Source: Sulfurimonas sp. (GTDB lineage: Bacteria > Campylobacterota > Campylobacteria > Campylobacterales > Sulfurimonadaceae). Taken from it: a stretch of DNA of 10,452 nucleotides. Every line of letters begins with the position of its first letter. The stretch's first letter is position 1. The notes beneath the pieces were generated by a model. It worked only from the letters and a program-made list of their open reading frames with translations, was not told where the DNA came from and searched no databases. The translations under genes were made by a program, and so were the position numbers. The stretch spans positions 1 through 10,452 of the forward strand of contig JAIOSY010000123.1 of the NCBI GenBank assembly GCA_021107375.1. Reading direction: 5' to 3'. Below, in pieces: positions 1-5,800 of this stretch.

Positions 1-23
1 GGAAAAAAATTTAGTTTTTTTCC
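1..23. terminator. A/T-rich perfect hairpin, possible terminator of the upstream gene
   Basis: GGAAAAAAA (1-9) is followed by the loop TTTAG (10-14) and TTTTTTTCC (15-23), a perfect 9-bp stem with a 5-nt loop. An A-tract before and a T-tract after the loop suit a weak, possibly bidirectional intrinsic terminator for a gene that ends before the window. Only two pairs are G:C, and the T-tract is inside the stem rather than after it. The stem may extend upstream of position 1, which cannot be seen. Confidence 0.35.
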
Positions 24-25
24 AA

Positions 26-73
26 GTCATGCTTTAGCATAGAAGCGTAGATGACGGAATTACTTCCGGCATC
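26..73 (+). other. Structured leader upstream of the DUF1882 gene, with alternative hairpins
   Basis: Two sets of pairings are visible. In the first, ATGCT (29-33) pairs with AGCAT (36-40), and GATGACGGAA (50-59) pairs with TTCCGGCATC (64-73) around a TTAC loop with one A-G mismatch. In the second, GTCAT (26-30) pairs with ATGAC (51-55) and GCTT (31-34) pairs with AAGC (43-46). The sets share bases and cannot both form completely. The structure ends 11 nt before the ribosome binding site at 85-90. It may be an untranslated-leader control element, or a copy of a dispersed intergenic repeat that merely lies here. No second copy is present in this window. Confidence 0.4.
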
Positions 74-84
74 GTAAGAAAATT

Positions 85-90
85 AAAGGA
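85..90 (+). promoter_or_regulatory. Ribosome binding site of the DUF1882 gene
   Basis: AAAGGA lies 7 nt before the ATG at 98. It supports this start over the out-of-frame ATG at 91. Confidence 0.7.
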
Positions 91-97
91 ATGAAAT

Positions 98-640
98 ATG
101 ACTGCAATGGATCTTAAACTTATTAAAATGGTTAGTGACCACTACTGGGAAAAAAAAGACACAGTAGTTAATAAACTAACATTTAAAGGTCGTACTTTTT
201 ATAATAAATTTGAAAAAGTAAATGCACCATTAAATCAATCTGTGATTAACAAGCATATAAAAGGTGAGATTACAGTTGCTCACTCTATTGTAAATAAGCA
301 TGGAAAAGTTGAAAATATCGTGATTGATTATAATGGTAGAGATCCTGAAAGATTTTACCATAAAGCACAACTTCTTCTTCGTGAAGAGGGATATATAAAT
401 TTCACTGCTTATAAAACAAAAACAGAGGGTCATCTTCATGTTTATATTCATAAAGGTCACACAACACTTCAAGAAGCTATACAACTTGGAAAAATGATAA
501 GTATGAAATTGGCTGCTAAACAACCTAAACAATGGAGAATGTTTCCTAATGCTGATATGCCTGATGAGTATAATATTTTAACTATTCCTTACGAAGTATA
601 TGCCAAAGAAAGAGAGGCTTCTTGGTCGAAGCATATGTAA
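98..640 (+). CDS. DUF1882 family protein (HP0184-like), function unknown
   Basis: A 180-residue soluble protein with no signal peptide or membrane segment. I recognise it as the DUF1882 family, known to me from Campylobacter, Helicobacter (HP0184) and Sulfurimonas; no biochemical function is established. The ATG at 98 is preceded by AAAGGA at 85-90, which decides the start. Visible motifs are VIDYNGRDP at residues 75-83 (D77), GHLHVYI at 111-117 (H112, H114), and RMFP at 147-150 followed by LTIPYE at 161-166. This order (acidic strand, G-H-L-H strand, 'FP ... IPY' stretch) resembles the three motifs of archaeo-eukaryotic primase folds, but the second acidic residue of motif I is an Asn (N79). 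The C-terminus ends in a conserved-looking WSKHM. In C. jejuni the equivalent gene, as I recall, lies after glyA and before a SPOR gene and aroE, matching the order here. Family assignment is firm; the primase-like reading is inference. Confidence 0.85.
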   Translation: MTAMDLKLIKMVSDHYWEKKDTVVNKLTFKGRTFYNKFEKVNAPLNQSVINKHIKGEITVAHSIVNKHGKVENIVIDYNGRDPERFYHKAQLLLREEGYINFTAYKTKTEGHLHVYIHKGHTTLQEAIQLGKMISMKLAAKQPKQWRMFPNADMPDEYNILTIPYEVYAKEREASWSKHM

Positions 641-676
641 GTGCGTATTTAAATAAATAGAGTTTGGTATAAATTC

Positions 677-685
677 TGCTATGAT
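677..685 (+). promoter_or_regulatory. Predicted extended -10 promoter of the SPOR-trpE-aroE-mutS2 run
   Basis: TGCTATGAT gives an extended -10 (TG at 677-678, TATGAT at 680-685) in the only gap of the run longer than 10 bases. No convincing -35 box is seen; weak or absent -35 elements are common in Campylobacterota housekeeping promoters. Transcription would begin near 692, and AAGGGA at 703-708 serves as the ribosome binding site for the ATG at 715. Confidence 0.5.
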
Positions 686-714
686 TAGATATAAGAAAGA
701 AAAAGGGATGGATT

Positions 715-1374
715 ATGAAAGAAAGTAATGAATTGAATGATATTATCTTAAATAAAGGTAGTTCAACTAGTAATAATAAAAAAATTATTTTAGCTGTTGC
801 CACTCTTGGTGTTATTCTAATAATAGTGGTTGTATTAATGAATACTCTTACATCTGATGGTACAGATAATTTACCTCAAGCTATACTTCCACCTGAACCA
901 AAAGCACAGACTGTACAAAAAATTCAAGAAGAAGCTCTTTTTGAAGATGTTGAAATAGTTCAAGAGATATCTGACACTAACGATAACCTAGATAAAATAG
1001 CTAAAAGATTAAAAGAAGAGAGTCAAATACAAGAACCTAAAGTTATTACACCTCCAGTTGTTAAAAAAGTAGTGCCAGTTACAAAAACTACAAAAGTCAC
1101 TACACCAAAAGCTCAAACAACTGTAAAAAACACTTCAAGTTCAGCATATTATATACAAGTTGGTTCTTTTTCAAAATATCAGCCAAATAAAAAATTCTTA
1201 AAATCTATCACTAATTTAGGTTACAATTATAAATATCACAAAGTTACCAAAGATTCTAAAACTCTAAATAAAGTTTTAGTTGGTCCTTTTAGCACAACAA
1301 CACAAGCAAAAGATGCTAGAAGAATTCTTCGTGCTAAAGTTGAACCGGGTGCTTTTTTAACAAAAATAAAATAG
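715..1374 (+). CDS. Membrane-anchored SPOR-domain protein
   Basis: A 219-residue bitopic inner-membrane protein. Residues 1-22 are cytoplasmic and charged, and residues 23-43 (IILAVATLGVILIIVVVLMN) form one membrane helix. Residues 45-140 are a flexible periplasmic linker rich in Pro, Thr, Lys and Val. Residues 144-218 form a SPOR domain, seen from AYYIQVGSF near its start and VLVGPF at 187-192. SPOR domains bind glycan strands stripped of stem peptides at the division septum, so a role in septal wall maintenance is likely. It resembles FtsN/DedD-type proteins in layout only. AAGGGA six bases before the ATG supports the start. Its stop codon overlaps the weak Shine-Dalgarno of trpE, so the two are probably co-translated. 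C. jejuni has, as I recall, a similar protein just before aroE. Confidence 0.85.
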   Translation: MKESNELNDIILNKGSSTSNNKKIILAVATLGVILIIVVVLMNTLTSDGTDNLPQAILPPEPKAQTVQKIQEEALFEDVEIVQEISDTNDNLDKIAKRLKEESQIQEPKVITPPVVKKVVPVTKTTKVTTPKAQTTVKNTSSSAYYIQVGSFSKYQPNKKFLKSITNLGYNYKYHKVTKDSKTLNKVLVGPFSTTTQAKDARRILRAKVEPGAFLTKIK

Positions 1375-1382
1375 GTTAGATT

Positions 1383-2786
1383 TTGATATACTCCAAACAG
1401 TTTACACTTGACCAATTAGCTCCAATAGCCGTTTATTCTAAACTAAAATCTATCTTCCCTAAAGAGATTACCTACCTTTTTGAAAGTGCTGGACAAAGTG
1501 ATGGAAATTATAGTTTCATCTGTATTGGTGCAAGAGAAAGACTACAGTATATAAACGAAGAAACAATTTATACAGATGCAAATGAAACTAAGCATACAAA
1601 AGATGAAAATCCTTTTACATTTTTAAAAAACTATTATAAAAACATAGATACAACAGAGTACAAAAAAGCAATAAAAGAGTTAAAAGTAGGTTATGTTGAT
1701 GGGTTTATCGGTTATATCGGTTACGATATGGTTAAAGTATTTGAGCCAAAACTTGGTTCAAGTATGGATAATTTAGAAGATGAGTTAAATACACCCGACT
1801 TAGACCTAATCCTACCAAAAATGATTTTAGTATACTCTCATAAAAATCATAAAATTACATTAGTAAGTACACTCAAAGAGTTTGATGATAAATTTCAAGA
1901 TATTCATGATAATTTAAAAGGTTCATATACTTACCAACATAGAGTTAGAAATATTGGCAATGATAAAGGTAGTTTTACCCACTCAAAAAAGAAATTCTTT
2001 GAGATGATAGATAAATCAAAAGAGATGATAAAAAGCGGTGATGTATTTCAAATCCTTATGACAAACCGTTTTGTAAGAAATATCAAAGTTGACCCTTTTA
2101 GTTTTTACCGTCTTTTACGCACAAAAAATCCATCCCCATATATGTTTCTAATGGAATATGAAGATTTTAATATCGTAGGCTCTTCTCCAGAGGTTATGGT
2201 TAGACTAACAGATGGTGAGCTTCTTCTTCGCCCAATCGCTGGAACAAGAAAGCGTGGTGAAACAAAAGAGTTAGATAAAGAGTTAGAGCTCGACCTTTTA
2301 GCAGACCCTAAAGAGTTAGCTGAACATCTTATGCTTATAGACCTTGGTCGTAATGATATTGGAAGAGTAGCCAAAACTGGAACTGTAAAAGTTGAAGATA
2401 TGATGCATATTGAAAGATTTTCTCATGTTATGCACATTGTTTCAGATGTTGTTGGCGAACTTGATGATAACAAAGATATGTTTGACCTTTTCATGGCAAC
2501 ATTTACAGCAGGAACTATGACTGGTGCACCAAAAATTCGTGCTATGGAACTAATAGCTGAATATGAAGGGATTAAAAGAGGCTTCTACAGCGGAAGTATA
2601 GGTTACTTCGGTTTTGATGGAAATATGGATAGTGCTATCACTATTAGAACTGCCATGGTTAAAGAGGACAAGGTTATTCTTCAGGCTGGAGCAGGAATAG
2701 TAGCTGATAGTGTAAAAGAGTCAGAATACCAAGAAGTAGCAAATAAGCTAGGTGCTTTAGTTCACTCTTTAGAAGATTTAGATTAA
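1383..2786 (+). CDS. trpE: Anthranilate synthase component I
   Basis: This 467-residue chorismate-utilising enzyme forms anthranilate from chorismate, using ammonia delivered by a glutamine amidotransferase partner (TrpG), the first step of tryptophan synthesis. The N-terminal domain carries LFES at residues 32-35, the counterpart of the tryptophan-feedback motif LLES, and NPSPYMF at 249-255 completes that site. The catalytic domain shows SSPE (267-270), PIAGT (284-288), HLMLIDLGRND (315-325), TAGTMTGAPK (375-384) and QAGAGIVADS (434-443). Alanine in PIAGT favours TrpE over aminodeoxychorismate synthase PabB, which has lysine there. The start is TTG at 1383, with AGG at 1373-1375 overlapping the previous stop codon; no in-frame ATG lies near the family's N-terminus. 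No trpG or trpD is adjacent, so the trp genes must be split. It overlaps aroE by one base. Confidence 0.9.
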   Translation: MIYSKQFTLDQLAPIAVYSKLKSIFPKEITYLFESAGQSDGNYSFICIGARERLQYINEETIYTDANETKHTKDENPFTFLKNYYKNIDTTEYKKAIKELKVGYVDGFIGYIGYDMVKVFEPKLGSSMDNLEDELNTPDLDLILPKMILVYSHKNHKITLVSTLKEFDDKFQDIHDNLKGSYTYQHRVRNIGNDKGSFTHSKKKFFEMIDKSKEMIKSGDVFQILMTNRFVRNIKVDPFSFYRLLRTKNPSPYMFLMEYEDFNIVGSSPEVMVRLTDGELLLRPIAGTRKRGETKELDKELELDLLADPKELAEHLMLIDLGRNDIGRVAKTGTVKVEDMMHIERFSHVMHIVSDVVGELDDNKDMFDLFMATFTAGTMTGAPKIRAMELIAEYEGIKRGFYSGSIGYFGFDGNMDSAITIRTAMVKEDKVILQAGAGIVADSVKESEYQEVANKLGALVHSLEDLD

Positions 2787-3577
2787 TGAAATTATTCGCA
2801 ATCTTTGGTGACCCAGTGTCACATTCTCGTTCACCTATTATGCATAATTCTGTATTTAAAAACTTAAACTACAAAGCTTGTTACACAAGAGTTCATCTTA
2901 AAGATGGTTCAAAACTCAAAGAAACTTTTTTTAATCTCGGTCTTAGTGGAGCAAATATTACAGTTCCTCATAAAGAGGCTGCATATGAAGCCTGTGATGA
3001 GATAAGAGGTTTTGCTTCTAAAGTCGGAGTTGTAAATACTATTATCAATGAAAATGGAAAACTTATAGGCTATAACACTGATGCTGATGGTTTTATGTTC
3101 GCGATAGAAGAGTTTGGGCATGTAGGGAAAGTATTAATACTAGGTGCTGGTGGAACTGCTAAGGCACTAGCTTCAAGATTTTTACAAGATGATATTAAAG
3201 TTGATGTTATTAACAGAAGCGAGGGACGACTATCTTACTTTAAAGATATTGGATGCACATGCCATACTTGGGAAAACTTTGAAAGTAAAAAATATGACTT
3301 AGTTGTAAACACTACAAGTGCAGGATTAAAAGATGAAGAGTTACCTGCTCCATTAGAGATTTTAGAATCCGTTTTAGCTAATACAAATTTTGTAGCAGAT
3401 GCAATATATGGAAAATTAACACCATTTTTAAAATTAGCAAAAAAGAAAAATATCACTTTTAAAGATGGTGCAGATATGCTTTTAGGACAAGGTGTTTTAG
3501 CAAATGAACTTTTTGTAAATAAAGAGTTAAAAAAAGAAAACATTAAAATCCAGATGCAAAAAAGCTTCGAACTTTAG
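2786..3577 (+). CDS. aroE: Shikimate dehydrogenase (NADP+)
   Basis: At 263 residues this is normal length for AroE, which reduces 3-dehydroshikimate to shikimate with NADPH in the cytoplasm. The substrate-binding domain shows SHSRSP (12-17), NITVPHK (57-63, with catalytic Lys63), N84 in VVNT, and GYNTDADG (95-102, with catalytic Asp99). The Rossmann domain has GAGGTAKA (120-127) and NR at 143-144 after the second strand, which fits NADP preference. Near the C-terminus DGADMLLGQG (227-236) supplies the conserved Gln235. The ATG overlaps the trpE stop as TAATG and has no clear Shine-Dalgarno, so translation is probably coupled to trpE. Both enzymes act in aromatic amino-acid synthesis, flanking chorismate formation. 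Confidence 0.95.
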   Translation: MKLFAIFGDPVSHSRSPIMHNSVFKNLNYKACYTRVHLKDGSKLKETFFNLGLSGANITVPHKEAAYEACDEIRGFASKVGVVNTIINENGKLIGYNTDADGFMFAIEEFGHVGKVLILGAGGTAKALASRFLQDDIKVDVINRSEGRLSYFKDIGCTCHTWENFESKKYDLVVNTTSAGLKDEELPAPLEILESVLANTNFVADAIYGKLTPFLKLAKKKNITFKDGADMLLGQGVLANELFVNKELKKENIKIQMQKSFEL

Positions 3578-3580
3578 TTA

Positions 3581-5800
3581 ATGAAAACAGATAAAACTTC
3601 TAAAATAATACTACTAATAGATCAACTAGATTTAAATGAACACATCGACTCATTTAAAAAATTCTTTTCCCGTGAAGCATCACTTTATATCGAAGGTGAC
3701 CAAGGGCTACATTTTAAATATATAAAAGCACTTGATAAACTAGAGTTTAATGCCCCTCCAAAAATAGCCTCGTTTCACAACATAAAAGGGCATCTTAAAA
3801 AAAGAGGTGTTTTAACTTTTGAACAAATTTTTGAGATAGTAAAAGTTGTTAGATATTTTCGTTACTTTAAAAACCGTGAGTTAGATGGAATAATTGGCGA
3901 GTGGATGAGTAAGTTTATCATAGATGAGCGATTTACAGAAATAGAAAAATACTTCACTCGTGATGGAAAATTTGAAGAGAACTTAGATGAAAATCTTTTT
4001 GGACTCGGACAAAGAATACGAGAACATAGAAATGAGATGAGTGGCTCACTAAAGAGGATGATGTCAAGTTCAAAACTGGCTGGTTATCTTGTTGACACTC
4101 AGATTCATTATGTAAATAACGAAGATTGTCTTTTAGTTCGTGGTGGATTTAATCATGTCCTAAAAGGTGCTGTTGTCGGTAGAAGTACAGGTGGATTTTT
4201 TTATGTTTCACCTGATTCTATCTTAAAAGCTAAAGAGAAAATCCGTTATATTGAGCAAGAAAGAGAGGCGATTTTTTATACTTATGCTAAAGAGTTCTCT
4301 GCTAAATTATCTGAGATTCAACCTTTTATAAACTTCATAGACAAAGAGTTTGATAAGTTTGACAACTATCAAGCTAGAGTTTTATTCGCACATGCCAAGA
4401 ACTTACAAATAGTTAAATCAAAAAATGACTCTCGTATAATTTTAAACTCCTTTATCCACCCTGCTCTACATAAAGCTAAACCTATAAGCGTTGATTTTTC
4501 TAAAAATATTTTAATGATTACTGGTGTAAATGCTGGTGGTAAAACGATGCTTTTAAAATCAATCTTAGCCTCTGCGTTTATGGCTAAGTATATGATTCCA
4601 ATGGCTTTAGATGAAAACAAGTCCCATATCGGTTCATTTAAAAGTATCCTCTCCATTATAGATGATCCACAAAATGTTAAAAATGATATATCTACTTTTG
4701 CTGGTCGTATGCAAGAGTTTTCTAAAATCTTTGAGCATAAATCAGCTTTAGTTGGTGTTGATGAGATAGAACTCGGAACAGATAGTGATGAAGCTGCGGC
4801 ACTTTTTAAAGTGATACTTGATGACTTAATCACTCGTGGACAAAAAGTAGTAGTTACAACTCACCACAAGCGACTAGCAGCTTTGATGGCGGATAGAGAT
4901 GATGTAGAGCTTATGGCAGCGATTTATGATGAAGAGCATAGAAAACCAACTTATGAATTTATGCAGGGGATTATCGGTAAAAGTTATGCTTTTGAGACTG
5001 CAAGTCGTTATGGAATCTCTAACAAGATTGTAAATGAGGCGAAAAATGTTTATGGAGATAACTCTGAGAGATTAAATCTTTTAATCGAGAGAGGCTCACA
5101 GTTAGAGCGTGAACTAAAACAAAAACATAAAAAAGTTGATAATAAACTTGAAGAGTTAAACAAAAAAGAGTTAGCACTTAAAGAGCAAAAAGAGAAACTT
5201 TTTAAAGAGTTGGATGAACAAAGATATGCACTAAAAAGAAGTTATGAAGTAGCGATTGGTGAAGCAAAATCTGCTGCAAAAGCTGGTGATTCTCAGTCTA
5301 TTCATAGAGCGATGAACAAGGCAAACAAAACACTCCCAAAACATGACAAAGAAAAAGAACTTCGGCATGTGGAGTTTAAAGTTGGGGATAAGGTTAAATA
5401 CCACTCTCAAAAAGGTACGATTATATCTATGAGAGATAAGAAAGAGGCTACTATCGAGGTAGAGGGGATGAGAGTTCGCGTTAAAACTTCACACCTAAAG
5501 CATACACAAATCATAAAACCAAAACCAACCACAAATATCAAAATAAATGTTGAAAAAAAGTCAGGTTTAAAATGTGATTTACATGGAATGAGAGCAGATG
5601 AAGCATGTGAGGTTTTAGATAAATTTCTTTCAGATGCTCTTATAAATGGTTGGGATGAAGTTATAATCTATCATGGTATTGGAACTGGAAAACTATCTTT
5701 TGCTGTGAAAAATTTTCTCATAGCACATCCAAGAGTAAAAGGATTTAGCGATGCACCTCAACACCTAGGTGGCTTTGGTGCAAAGATTGTAAGTTTATAG
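3581..5800 (+). CDS. mutS2: MutS2 family ATPase with C-terminal Smr domain
   Basis: This 739-residue protein has the full MutS2 layout: a lever/clamp region (about 1-300), an ABC-type ATPase, a coiled-coil clamp (about 495-560), a KOW-like segment (598-645) and a Smr domain (664-739). Walker A is GVNAGGKTMLLKS (315-327), the signature region is STFAGRMQ (371-378), Walker B is ALVGVDEIELGTD (389-401) and the switch is TTHH (426-429). The Smr domain has CDLHGMR (665-671) and HGIGTGKL (698-705), both expected of the nuclease. It lacks the MutS mismatch-recognition domain. In Helicobacter pylori MutS2 limits recombination and acts in oxidative-damage repair; in Bacillus subtilis it also acts on collided ribosomes. 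The Walker B and signature region differ from the DELGAGTD and STFSxHM usual in Firmicutes, but key residues remain. It starts three bases after aroE without an evident ribosome binding site and overlaps the convergent kinase gene by six bases. Confidence 0.92.
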   Translation: MKTDKTSKIILLIDQLDLNEHIDSFKKFFSREASLYIEGDQGLHFKYIKALDKLEFNAPPKIASFHNIKGHLKKRGVLTFEQIFEIVKVVRYFRYFKNRELDGIIGEWMSKFIIDERFTEIEKYFTRDGKFEENLDENLFGLGQRIREHRNEMSGSLKRMMSSSKLAGYLVDTQIHYVNNEDCLLVRGGFNHVLKGAVVGRSTGGFFYVSPDSILKAKEKIRYIEQEREAIFYTYAKEFSAKLSEIQPFINFIDKEFDKFDNYQARVLFAHAKNLQIVKSKNDSRIILNSFIHPALHKAKPISVDFSKNILMITGVNAGGKTMLLKSILASAFMAKYMIPMALDENKSHIGSFKSILSIIDDPQNVKNDISTFAGRMQEFSKIFEHKSALVGVDEIELGTDSDEAAALFKVILDDLITRGQKVVVTTHHKRLAALMADRDDVELMAAIYDEEHRKPTYEFMQGIIGKSYAFETASRYGISNKIVNEAKNVYGDNSERLNLLIERGSQLERELKQKHKKVDNKLEELNKKELALKEQKEKLFKELDEQRYALKRSYEVAIGEAKSAAKAGDSQSIHRAMNKANKTLPKHDKEKELRHVEFKVGDKVKYHSQKGTIISMRDKKEATIEVEGMRVRVKTSHLKHTQIIKPKPTTNIKINVEKKSGLKCDLHGMRADEACEVLDKFLSDALINGWDEVIIYHGIGTGKLSFAVKNFLIAHPRVKGFSDAPQHLGGFGAKIVSL
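4389..4399 (+). repeat. Repeated word, 11 of 12 (CACATGCCAAG), inside mutS2
   Basis: Matches the last 11 bases of CCACATGCCAAG; read in mutS2 as Ala-His-Ala-Lys. Confidence 0.6.

Noticed and set aside
646..655. TATTTAAATA palindrome after the DUF1882 gene as a terminator
   Set aside because: It is only A/T, has no loop and no T-tract, so it cannot be told from base composition.
1383..2786. Reading the chorismate enzyme as PabB or isochorismate synthase
   Set aside because: PIAGT with alanine, the NPSPYMF motif and the LFES feedback motif are TrpE features; PabB has lysine in place of that alanine.
4369..4833. 154-codon open frame on the minus strand inside mutS2
   Set aside because: It lies wholly opposite the conserved ATPase domain, has no ribosome binding site and no recognisable domain; it is a by-product of mutS2 codon use. 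The same applies to the smaller antisense frames in the other genes.
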